From: Nematostella vectensis
Taxonomy: Eukaryota; Cnidaria; Anthozoa; Actiniaria; Edwardsiidae
Length of the DNA stretch: 64,000 nucleotides
Reading direction: 5' to 3'
Assembly (NCBI RefSeq): GCF_932526225.1
Contig: NC_064046.1
Coordinates: forward strand, 11,805,719 to 11,869,718
The notes below the pieces were generated by a model. It searched no databases, was not told where the DNA came from, and saw only the letters and a program-made list of their open reading frames with translations. This document shows positions 1 to 12,800 of this stretch, in pieces (position 1 is the stretch's first letter; every line of letters starts with the position of its first letter). The position numbers were made by a program, and so were the translations under genes.

Positions 1-151
1 CGTAAGTGACTCTTTTTATTGTATAAGCTAACGTAAGTTAACGTAAGTGAATCTTTGCATTGTATAAGCTAACGTAAGTTAACGTAAGTGACTCTTTGCA
101 TTGTCTAAAACGCAATGGACTCTTTTCATCGTCTGAGCTAACGTAAGTTAA
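1..151. repeat. 41-bp tandem repeat at the left edge
   Basis: About 3.5 copies of a 41-bp unit containing CTAACGTAAGTTAACGTAAG. The array is cut by the window edge, so its full size is unknown. The later copies are degenerate. Confidence 0.8.
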
Positions 152-479
152 CTTTGTCAAAGGAAACAATTACACACTTTAAAGGGGCATCGTCATGGTA
201 CTGCGCATGTCTGGAGTCAGTGTTTATTGTAGGCTTTCAATTGTCTACAAACAATTGAACATAAGCTGTCAATGCCTTGTTAAAATAATATGCAACATTT
301 TATTGAAAACTATGCTTATTGACAGTTTGTGGTCGTTTCCTTTGAATTTGAGTCTCCCACATGTACCAAAGGCTCATAAGTCAATATTAGAATTTGACTG
401 TAATTCATTGTGTCCGGGCCGGAGAGCTATTGCAAAGCTCTTACCATGACACTTCCCCTTTAAACATCCATATTTATAT

Positions 480-770
480 ACCGTGAATGCACGTTTTAGA
501 GTCCAAATTCCAATAAGCGCCCCTCTTCGAATCAGTGCCCCCCCCCTCTCCTCTTACGCCGCAAAATATAAAAAGGCGCCCCCTTCAAATAGACCCCTCC
601 CCCAAAAAAAAACACACACACACATAACAATATGTAAATAAACGAACCAGCTAGCTAACTATGATAAACAAACAAAACAAACAAACGTACGTACGAACAA
701 ACGAATAAATGGACGAAAAAACGAACGAGCGAATTGACGAACGGACGAACAAACGAATATGAATAATGAC
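480..770. repeat. C-rich repeat remnant and degenerate tetranucleotide tract
   Basis: The first part (480-610) has runs of C and GCGCCCC motifs resembling, in reverse complement, the G-rich repeat debris at 39380-39780. It is followed by a short CA tract and a degenerate AAAC/ACGA-type tetranucleotide tract (650-765). No coding exon was recognised in 1-816. Confidence 0.5.
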
Positions 771-816
771 CAAAGGCTAGTTAAAACTGGACCCGAAAAC
801 TGTCAGAATACCTTAC

Positions 817-3800
817 CTGCCTTGTTGTTCCCACTTAATTCAACCTGAGGCGGATCCGTGGCATCAGCGGGGCACGCTAGTTTCGAGGTCTCGGCCACGC
901 CATTATGATCTGTCAACTTCGCTTGTCCATTCTTCACCATTTTGTTCTTAATCGTGACACTCTCTCCTTCTACCAGTGGTCTGCTGACCACTATGAGTGT
1001 GTTCTTCTCGAAAATGCAAGAAGAACGTCCGTCAACTTTTTCAAGAGACAAATTCTCCAAAATATCTTTGCAACGAACTTTTCCAGGCCTAACTGGTACG
1101 TCAAAGTCGATAACCAGCATAGAGACTTCTGGGCTTTTAATCTGTGGGTCGGAAAAGTAAGAATTAAAAGGCGACGGTAACATGGACGACGAAGACCGAC
1201 AGAAACAATATGGAATTGAGCTAAGGTTCGGATTGCTCTAGGTGTGAGAACCTGTGAGCGTCATTAAGCTACTTTTGTTTGGTAGAACAAAGTATGATGA
1301 ATACAGAGCTGGATAGAAATGTGTTTTCTTGTAATAGTTCTTACACCGGGGTAAAACCTACGAATCACACGACAAAGTACATGCTGGGATATCCTTTGTC
1401 TTGTGTCAGTCGAGCAAGACTTCGCCAGTAATACTGGCAGATAATAGCGTTGTCTGAACCGGGCTTAAAGGAATTCGCCAACATTTCTCGCCCTTTCTCA
1501 TGTGGTCAACCACGCGTAGCGGCAGCAGTAATATTTTTTTTTCTTTGTTTATCGAGGGTAGCATATTTAACCGAATATACAGTTTTCTAACATATGGCCC
1601 TCGGTTAGTAAGCACTGTCACTGGGGGTGGTCGCTGCCAGAGGGTTTATTGCGTCCCCAGTGGTTCTTTTACGTCCCTTCGGTTCAGGTTAGTATAGTGC
1701 AGCTTGAAGAGACGGGACCTCTGGTTTAGTGTCCTTATCCGAGAAGACTGGAAACACGGGAGAATAATTTCAACTCACTTGTGACAAATTCGATTCAAGG
1801 CATGAACCCGGAAAAATCCCCAGTTTGAGCCAGGATTCGAACCTGGGCCACAGCGGTGAGAGGCCGACGCGCTAACACACTAGGCCACCCGTGCTTCCAC
1901 CAGTAATTATGCTGGCTGATATTAGTGCTGTTTACACGGGGCTAAAAGTCTTTTATCAAAGATAACTGTACTTTACCGTCTGTTTGCATGTAAGAGCTCG
2001 AGGTGCAGCTCCCTCGACGGACAGTTCCCTTTTTGTGTCCTTAGTCAGTCGATGGGCGTACATAGAGAATGCAATGCGAAAAATCATCACTCCAGTCCGA
2101 TGCCCTAGATCAACAGCGCATTTCGCTTTATTATTATTGACCAGGAACAATGGAAACACTTCCCTGTATCGTGTCTCTTGCATCTCCACGAGGCACTTCA
2201 TCTCTGGAGTGTGGACGAAGCCGGAGCCCGTCACTGTAATGTTTGTCTTAGTGTTCATGCGAATTCTAGACGGACTGATCCCAGTCACTTGGAAGCCGGC
2301 ATCGTAGATCGTTATCCTAAACATTTAAGGGAATCTTTAATGGCAATGCGCACAAAGAAAGATACGGGTGAGCCATAGGTTAAGTCGAATGTGAGCTCTT
2401 AAACGAGGTAGAAGGCAGGTCAGAGTTTGTTTACAGCGGTTCTGAAAAATGATTAAACCGTATATTATAATTGTAACCCAAGGAAGTTTGCTCATGATAA
2501 ATTTTAAATGCAAATGGGTCCCAAGCCAACACCATAACCGGACATTTCACCACAACCTCTCTGTGGGTCTCTACTAAGAGTAGTGCTTGTACCAAGATTA
2601 GTATGCCTTAAATTTGATTTCCTTTTTCCCCTTGAGCAGTATAGCGAAAATTGGGAACAGGGAGAGATGACCCATCTATCGAAGAAACATGATGACTCTT
2701 GAAACAACAACAACAAAAAATTTGAGACGAGCTCATTTGACCGTTGGAGACAATCTAACAACCCTGAAAATCTCATACATCCCTCGGGACGAACAAAGAC
2801 GACCATCGAGAAATAATCTGATCGAACCTTTGGGTATGGGAACTATGGAAACGCCCTCAGAAAGGAATGATCCAACCATGTGACACTTGGGACTAACTGA
2901 TACAGCCCTAGGGAAGAACTGATACAGCCCAAGGACTAACTGATACAGCCAAAGGACTAACTGATACAGCCCAAGGACTAACTGATACAGCCCAAGGACT
3001 AACTAATACAGCCCAAGGACTAACTAATACAGCCCAAGGACTAACTAATACAGCCCAAGGACTAACTAATACAGCCCAAGGACTAACTGATACAGCCCAA
3101 GGACGAACTGATACAGCCCAAGGACTAACTGATACAGACAAAGGACTAACTGATACAGCCCAAGGACGAACTGATACAGCCCAAGGACGAACTGATACAG
3201 CCCAAGGACTAACTGATACAGCCCAAGGACTAACTGATACAGCCCAAGGACTAACTGATACAGCCCAAGGACTAACTGATACAGCCCAAGGACTAACTGA
3301 TACAGCCCAAGGACTAACTGATACAGCCCAAGGACTAACTAATACAGCCCAAGGACTAACTGATACAGCCCAAGGACTAACTGATACAGCCCAAGGACTA
3401 ACTGATACAGCCAAAGGACTAACTGATACAGCCCAAGGACTAACTGATACAGCCCAAGGACTAACTAATACAGCCCAAGGACTAACTAATACAGCCCAAG
3501 GACTAACTAATACAGCCCAAGGACTAACTGATACAGCCAAAGGACTAACTGATACAGCCCAAGGACTAACTGATACAGCCCAAGGACTAACTAATACAGC
3601 CCAAGGACTAACTAATACAGCCAAAGGACTAACTAATACAGCCCAAGGACTAACTAATACAGCCAAAGGACTAACTGATACAGCCCAAGGACTAACTGAT
3701 ACAGCCCAAGGACTAACTGATACAGCCCAAGGACTAACTGATACAGCCCAAGGACTAACTAATACAGCCCAAGGACTAACTGATACAGCCCAAGGACGAA

Positions 3801-6800
3801 CTGATACAGCCCAAGGACGAACTGATACAGCCCAAGGACTAACTGATACAGCCCAAGGACTAACTGATACAGCCCAAGGACTAACTGATACAGCCCAAGG
3901 ACTAACTGATACAACCCAAGGACTAACTAATACAGCCCTAGGACTAACTGATACAGCCCAAGGACTAACTGATACAGCCCAAGGACTAACTGATACAGCC
4001 CAAGGACTAACTGATACAGCCCAAGGACTATAACTGACACAGCCCAAGGACTAACTGATACAGCCCAAGGACTAACTGATACAGCCCAAGGACTAACTGA
4101 TACAGCCCAAGGACTAACTGACACAGCCCAAGGACTAACTGATACAGCCAAAGGACTAACTGATACAGCCCAAGGACTAACTGATACAGCCCAAGGACTA
4201 ACTGATACAGCCCAAGGACTAACTGATACAGCCCAAGGACGAACTGATACAGCCCAAGGACGAACTGATACAGCCCAAGGACTAACTGATACAGCCCAAG
4301 GACTAACTGATACAGCCCAAGGACTAACTGATACAGCCCAAGGACTAACTGATACAACCCAAGGACTAACTAATACAGCCCTAGGACTAACTGATACAGC
4401 CCAAGGACTAACTGATACAGCCCAAGGACTAACTGATACAGCCCAAGGACTAACTGATACAGCCCAAGGACTAACTGACACAGCCCAAGGACTAACTGAT
4501 ACAGCCCAAGGACTAACTGATACAGCCCAAGGACTAACTGATACAGGGTAAATTACTACAGCCCTGGGGAGGACCTGATAAAGTCCATAGGAGACAAATT
4601 GTCCATTTTACTACTTACCGTTTGGAAGAATTAATTACTTTACTCCCGAATGAACATTCCAGGCTGTACTCTCCGGCAACAGCAGGCTTTGTTATTAAGG
4701 AGAACCGTGACTTCTTTTGGGACGAAGGGCGCACTTCCACCTGATCCAGCTCAATCCTGTAAAAGTTAAGGACCCCTGATATTCACACACCACTTGGCAG
4801 GAGATGTAACAATAAAAAAATATAGGATAAGGATAACGAAATGATAATTTCAATATTCAAAATTCCCAAATTCTTCTGGGAATTTCGATAGTAATTTAAA
4901 TTCTGTCTGGTAAAATATAGAAAAGAGTGGTTTTCATTAACCCGTAAAACAAAGTGTGATAGTCAAAGGGTAATATTCAGGGTTGGTTTAACCATTTAGC
5001 GGACCACTTTCTCTAAGGTAGCTCGTAATAGCTCGCAGTGGTACTTAATCTTCCTACATTAGAGCGGACCATCCAATCGAGTGGAGGGGGGGGGGGGGGG
5101 CTATTCAGAATCCCCGAACCACACCCTGGCTACGGGCCTGACTGAGGAGCGGAGCCTTGCAATCTGCGCCACCCAGATTTCCCTACCATGTCAAAAACTG
5201 TTGAGTAACATACCTGGTTGCACCTTGACCTTTAACAAAAGAGCAAGAAGTAGTCCTAGCATCTGTCACGCCAATAACGACCACACCCATGTCATCCCCG
5301 CCATCAGAAGAGAAGCTTGCAGACTCAGCGAGTTCCAGCTTAAAACACTCGTTGAAATCTGCACCATGGGGTATTGCGCACTCACCACAATCATCCACCC
5401 TAAAAAATCAATTCCAAAGAAAATCAAACAGCCACAAAATCCCTAAAACGAGATCCCATCATTTCGACTGCAAGTATTATGGAAAACAGAATGCAATGTA
5501 TTAAATAATATTTAAAGTGTCAAGATAAACTCCAAGACACTTACACTTTAATTACACAATAACATTTTTTTACACATTGAGCGGAATTACAAAATATACA
5601 TCTCTGTTTAACAGAATCCTTGAAATTCTTGGAAAATTTATTGCCTAATAGAATTTTTTTTTCTTTTGCGTTATGTGTCTTAGGCCCTGCACAAACGTCG
5701 TACTTTCCATGAGCCGTATTCAATGCAAATGCATACTAATCAAGACAAAACATTGCATCTGGATCAGGAAAGTACGAGCGTTTGTTCAGGGCCTTACACT
5801 CATCCTCTTTGAGAATGAAAGCAACAAAATCTCTCATCCTTACTTATGAGGTCCGTTGACCTCGCCCCTGCAGTCTTTACACGTGGAGTTGTCCCCCCCG
5901 CATACACCACACGCATCTTTTCCGTGATTCTCTGGGAACCCTGTGCTTCCACCCACACATTTACCATTGCATCCTCGTCTGAAAAAGGAAAAAAAATTAA
6001 AGTTAACTTAAATTACTCCTTTAATAGAGTAAAAATCTTTTGGACGATTTTTCTTCAAACGTTTACAAGTCTCGGCATTTTTACAACTTCACTCGAGCTG
6101 AGACCTAAAGACGAGCGTCGTTTTTAAAGTAAGTACGCGGCTGCTTTGTCTCCTATTATCTTTGTTCTACAAAGGAGTCCTTTTGTCTCTATTCTTCTCG
6201 TTTTTTGTGTCGAGGTGCGGATATTGTTCATTTGCCCAATCAAATTGCAGCTTGTAAGAGCTGCGTACTGACCCCGTTTTTAAACCCGGCGCGCTTCTCG
6301 AAACACCAGAGATTTCTCAGGAATGAACACTGGCTAGTTTTCGCTTTGCTTAATTATCAAGTTCAATTTCGAGTTTCAAAAACTTTATTGAATTTTCGAG
6401 TAATACTTAAATTTAAAGCAGCATGGTCACCATGGTTACGTAACAATCTTCGATTATTTTTTAACGGAAAACGCGAAAAATATTTCAAAATTGTAAAAGC
6501 AGCGTGTCTATTGAAAGTTTCTTTGAGGATGTGACTGAAACCACACGCGGATGGCGTGTTTAATAGCGCGCATCCTAATAGATTCCTTTCTCTCTTGAGG
6601 TTTTCGTCGGCCTCTCCGGAAGTAAACTGGTGACAATGCGGCTTTAAGATGTCGTCCATAATTAGAATCTCCACCCCTCTATGCATCCCCCCTTACTCAC
6701 TTTGCTCCAAAGTAAGGCTGTCTAGGGCATACTCCAGCGCAGTCGGCCCCAGGTCCAGGGCTTGTGGTACGCCCAGCGGAACGCTCGCTTCGTTGACATA

Positions 6801-9800
6801 CACCGCACTTGTCCAGTTTTGCATTCCCGCACATCCAAAAACAGTCACGTGTGGAGCCGATCGCACGACCAGTGTTTCCGCCGACACAAACACCGTTGCA
6901 TTCTGCAGACACAACAAATTTACAATGATTTCAAAGAAGGCCATTCACGCCGCCATTTTACGCTCTCGCACAATACCGAATGACTCAAAGAATCCATTTC
7001 CATCGGCTAATTCAAGCAAATAAGTGCGAAACTTTCACTCAAAGATCATTAATTAAGTATCGGACTTCAACAGTGTATGATAAGTTTTCTTGCAAATGAA
7101 CGAATGTATGTTCAATTGCAAAAAACAAAAACAAAGGAAGTGCCTGATACATTCTTTAAACAGGTAACACCTTTTGAGGCCATTTTCCAAAGTAGAAGTG
7201 TAACTTCTTTTAGTCGAATCACACTTTAAAAGGTCAATTTGTATAGCCAAAAAACGTTGTCTGGTCTGGTCATTTGCCATTTTTAGGCTTTCAATCCGGC
7301 GCTCTTTGCTAGTGATAATTGGTCAAACATCAGAAAACAGCATTGATGATATGCCTAGCTCAGACCTGTTCTGGCGTTAGAGTTAAATGTCCCGTCACAT
7401 TTCCTAGGGCACTCCTCAGATGAGCATTTACCACAGCTGTTCAAGGTGATGTTTGCTGGCTTTCCATTGCAGCCAAGTCGGGTGGGGAGCAGAGAAACTA
7501 CTCTCTGAGAAATCTGAAAGGGCGCAAAGTATAAAATACAATTATTTTGCCATGGTTTTCTCTTTTTTTTTTTTTGTAAAATGATGATTTCGTGTTACAC
7601 GACGTACACGACTGGTGGCCCCAGGGGGCTCGGGTCCCTCCTTCTAGCAGCCAAAAATACAGTAAATGTAGAGATTATTTAAATTACAGGAGAAAATGCC
7701 TTGAAAGGGACTTTTGGGCCCCCTCCTGTTAAAAATCCTGGGTACGCCGCTGCCAAAGTTTGACCAAATCGCACCTGTCCTGATTGAGTTACACTGGCTT
7801 TCTGTGGCATATAGTTTACGCTACAAAATTTTGCTTCATGTTCACCACAGCATTAATGGAAACGCTCCCTCCTATCTGGAGTCCCTTATCAACTGCATTC
7901 GTTCGTCCTATAATCTCAGACCAAACCCAAACAAAATGCAAAGGGGACAGGGCGTTTGCCCATGCCGGTCCAGAACTGTGGAACCAATTACCAAGCTACA
8001 TTAGAGGGATAAAAGGCTGACTCATATAAACAAGCTATGAAGACACATTTGTTTCGCTTAGCCTACAATGTGAAAAAATAGTCTTAATTATTCCTTTTTT
8101 GTTTTCTCTGTCTTTTTTTAGCGCTTTAGAATATGTAAAAATAGTTTTAGCGCTTTATAAATAAATATATTGTTGTTGTTGTTGTAATTCGCCATTCTTA
8201 CGTTGCGCGGGGATTGGGTCGAGTTGATGAGCGAACTGCACGCTGGGAAGGTTCCATATATGGCGTTGTAAACATGTTGATGTATTGAAAGCTTGAAAAT
8301 GGTTGGTTTTGACAATTTTCCTCCCGGAATATCATCGTTAGTTAGATTCAAAACACCATCATTAGAATCGTTCGACGCCATGTTGAAGGGTGCCCCCTAA
8401 AACTGTCCCATCATGCTTTTCGCTTATCCCTGCACAACGTACGAATTGCCAAATAGTACCTTATCGACTTCCAAAGTGTTTATGTCCAATTGCTGTACAC
8501 CAGGCCTCATATCTGAAGAGACTCTAAACACCTTAAAATCCATGCAAAATTCTAAGGCATCCATCAGACTCCAGTACGACCCATTTCCTGGCTTCGGAAC
8601 AGGCTTTACTTCATCCCTTGGCTTTAATACAAGGACATAACCGCTTTTTAAAGCAACTCGTGTCCACTTTGTATCTTGGATTGATCTTTCCATTCCGGAG
8701 CTTGACTTGATCTTGAAGAACCATTCGACGAATCTGTTTTCACGCATACTCGTTACAATAATTCCAAGAGGTTTGTCGTCGGCGTCTTCGGCAACGGGTT
8801 TTGGGTGGCCAAAGTATCCGCTTTCTTTGGCGAGCTTCTTGATGTGTTCCTTGATGGCTTCTGGACCTGAAGAAAGCATTAAGTTATGCAGCTATGTCAG
8901 TGTCATGATAGGAAAGAGATTTCATAAATGAAGGACGGATAATAGGTTTAAAATACGTCGAACAACAGGGGCGGATCCAGGATTTCAAAATGGGGTGTGG
9001 ATAATGGCCAGATAGATGGCTTATAACTGATCCAGTGGTTCTTGGTAAATCACATAGATCTAACAATATTTCGCACTGAATTGGATTTGTCGCGTCAGCA
9101 AAGTCAAGCAGGCGAAGGCACACGGACAGTACCTCCCGCCCTCAGACATTTATTTTCTTCAAACAAAGTGACTTCTTTTACTAAAAAGGGGGGTGGATAT
9201 CCAACCCAATCCACCTCCCGTGTATCCGCCCCTGAACAACGACACTATATCCACTAGGTCGACAACGACATTGTATACAATGCACAATATCTTTTAACTT
9301 GAAAACTAATACGCAAGTACTAAAACTCAAGCGTTCTTGCAGCCAAATTCGTTCTGTTTTCAGAACTCGAAAAAAAAATTGCTGCATTTTCTGATCCGTC
9401 GGTCATCACATCTCAGCATAAAAAAACACTCGCCAACGCAATTCTTTCAGTAAAGCTTGAGTCATATATTTATTTAGCCGGACTCGAAAGCGGCGGGAGG
9501 CAGGCTCAAGATAGGAACCCTGAGTTTACACCACGCCCCCCTCCGATGATTGACGGTCACACATACTACAAGGAAAAATGATAGCACTTGGCGATCCTTT
9601 AATAAGAAATGGCGCATCTGTGTACGCGCCTGTTTGGTATACAGCTATTTCACTAAAAGTTGTCAAAGAGCGCTCTGCCGCACACGCCAATACCGCGAAG
9701 TAGTATGGGTAATATGTGTAGTTTCAAGCTCTGCCATCCTTCACCGCCGACACGAACTCCGTTGAACGTTATCAGAATGGCAGTATAATATGATAATTTT

Positions 9801-12800
9801 CTTAATGTATATCGCCGGGTCCTTAAACAAGGAAACAAGGGCAGGTTTGGTGAAGTGCCTGAACGAAAAAGCAACGACGACGGCGACCGACTGCAGGGAG
9901 AACCCCAAAAGCTTTCATACTTTGCGCTCAATTTTAAACTAGTTTAGATAAAATTCACTCGTTTATGTATTCCCCAAAAAAACTGTAGTAAAACCTAGAG
10001 TCTTATTTCTAGCATAGCGAACAAGGATAGTCTAACTTTCAGCGCACACGTTCCCGTCCTCGCTACACCATGAAACTTGGAGTTTTCACGTTGTCGTTTG
10101 AAGAAAAAGGGCTAAAATGAATCAGACAGAATCCATTTCAGAGTATATTTCACGTCTGCGGCTCTTTGAATGCTCAATTGTTTTCTGCCGTCGTCTTTCG
10201 CGTTGCCTAAAGTCCCTATTTTTGTCCCTATTTTTGCAGATACCTTTAACAATTGTACTCGGCATATAGAAAGTAACTCCGCAGTGTTTTCGATAGATAA
10301 TGCAAGAAACTGTACCATCCACATAACTCGCCAGCGAAGGTCTTCACTATAGATTGCGGCATATTTACTGAAAACCTGTTACAACATATATTACCCATAC
10401 CACCTAGCGGTATGGGAGCGTGCGTCAGAGCGCTCCTGGACAACGTTTATTGAAACGGCTGTAAAATACACATGACTTACCTTCTGGGAACTCGGTCAAT
10501 TTCCTCTTCAGTTTATCACCATTTCCGCTTGTAAGAAAATTATACACGATTTTGGAGCTTGTCTTCAGGAGAGCCTCTACACTAAAACCTTGGTCATTCA
10601 GCGGGTCCTCGTCCCTGAACATCCACGGTGGTGCGTAGATGATGTCATCATTTACTGTGGGGGGGTCCGCTCGGGACGCCACTGTGACTGCAACTGACGC
10701 GTTGGAGTTACTTGCCCTGCATACTATTTCCTTAATTGGGTTTTGCGTCAAAACTTCTTCACAGTGACCCTAAAGAAATAAAGGCAGAGTCCATCTCTAG
10801 TGTCCCTACTTGGCCGCATAACCAAAAGGGGCATTAACATACTAACTTAGATATAGTGTGAGACATGATAAGCGTGACAAACGGCTAGAGTGACACATGG
10901 ATAGTAAGGGACATAAAAAGCGTGACACGTGGATGGCGTGAGACATGATAAGCGTGACAAACGGCTAGAGTGAGACATGGATAGTAAGGGACATGATAAG
11001 CGTGGCACGTGGATGGTGTGAGACATGATAAGCGTGACAAACGGCTAGAATGACACATGGATAATAAGGGACATGATAAGCGTGACAAACGGCTAGCGTG
11101 ACACATGAATAGTGTGACACATGACAAGTGTGACAAACTGCTAGCGTGACACATTGATGTGTGACACATGGATAGTGTGACACATGACAAGTGTGACAAA
11201 CTGCTAGCGTGACACATTGATAGTGTGACACAAGACAAGTGTGAGAAACTGCTAGCATGACACATGGATAGTGTGGTACATGACAAGAGTGACAAATGGC
11301 TAGCGTGACACATGGATAGTAAGGGACATGACAAACGACTAGCGTGGTACATGGATATTGTGAGACATGAAAAGCGTGACATATCGCTAGCGTGACACAT
11401 GGATAGTGTGAGACATGACAATGGTGACAAATGGCTAGCGTGACACTAGGATAGTGTGAGACATGACAAGCGTGACACATGGCTAGTGTGAGAGATGACA
11501 AGCGTGACACATTGATAGTGTGAGACATGACAAGCGTTACGAACGGCTAGCGTGACACATGGATAGAGTGAGACATGACAAGCGTGACAAATCCCTAGCG
11601 TGACACATGGTTATCGTGTGTCTCTGCTTAGGATAATGGCAAAACGTAACACACAACTAGTGAAACACAGCATAGCAATACACAAGGATGGAGTGACCAA
11701 AACCTGGAGTGACAAATGTCTAACGTGACAATATGACAAGCGTGACATATAATTAACATTGGCTAGTATGACAAACAGATAGAGTGAGAAAGAGCTAGCG
11801 TGATATTTGTTAATGTACCACAAAGCTATCGTGACACATAATTAGCGTGACACTGCTTAGCATAACACTACAAAGCGTGACACTAGGTTGATCTACAAGA
11901 ACAAGAAGACGAATTACATACATGTTTCCTTGGGACATGATCACATTCTCGAAGTCCTTGTATGCCTTTCACGGCATATGCCACCGGCAAGACATACAAC
12001 GTAGCGTTGCCGTTGGCGTTTGGTCGAAGGAACATCCTGACCCGAGCATTCAGCGGAAGAATAGTTTCTCCTTTGATGAAACGTTGCCAGTATCGCCCAG
12101 CTCCAACTTTGAACTCCACACGGCCTGACATAAACACGAAAACAGGTGTGGTTAGCTTATGGGGGAGGGTGCGTTTTTAAAGCTTCACACTAACTCAAAT
12201 TACTGTACTCAATAAAAGCCGCCTTTCCACTCACTTGCGAAGAATATTCTTCAAAAGGAGAGAAGTAGACGGCGTATCGCCGTATCCGAGGGGTTTATAG
12301 CCAGTGCAAAAAAAATCCGTACCCGAGCCTCTCGCTCTAAAGCGAGGCCCACTTTCGCGGCTATCTCCGCCCTTATACAAGGGTTCATCCACGGGGATCA
12401 ACCCCCTACTTCGCCGAATTTCTTTCTATTTTCTGTATTATCTACCCCTATTTGTTTACTCCCCCCCCCTCTTTAGAAGTCTGGATCCACCCGTCACAAT
12501 TGTACGTCCTGAGCCCAAATGTATTACGTCATGAAAGGCCTATTACCAAGACTGTCCAGCTTGTCCCGTTCAGTTGTGTCTTCCGGCGCGTTGATCTGTA
12601 CTCCGATGCAGACGTTGATGGTGAGCTTTTTATGCATGTCATTTAGCTCGTCTACAGCAGATTGGGGGATGCACCCATGCGCTGTCGGACTGTCCGCAGG
12701 AGAAGGAGGTCTGTAGACTTCGACTATGTCACTCAGCTGAACAAGGGACACAAGATGTAGGGGTAGGTAACTTACTACAATGTCGCATCATCGCTTTTAT

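Noticed and set aside
1820-1896. tRNA gene on the minus strand
   Set aside because: A and B boxes are good, but the acceptor stem cannot form, so it is better explained as a SINE head.
2888-4545. CRISPR-like array of regular 21-bp repeats
   Set aside because: There are no unique spacers and no cas genes, and the DNA is eukaryotic. It is a plain minisatellite.
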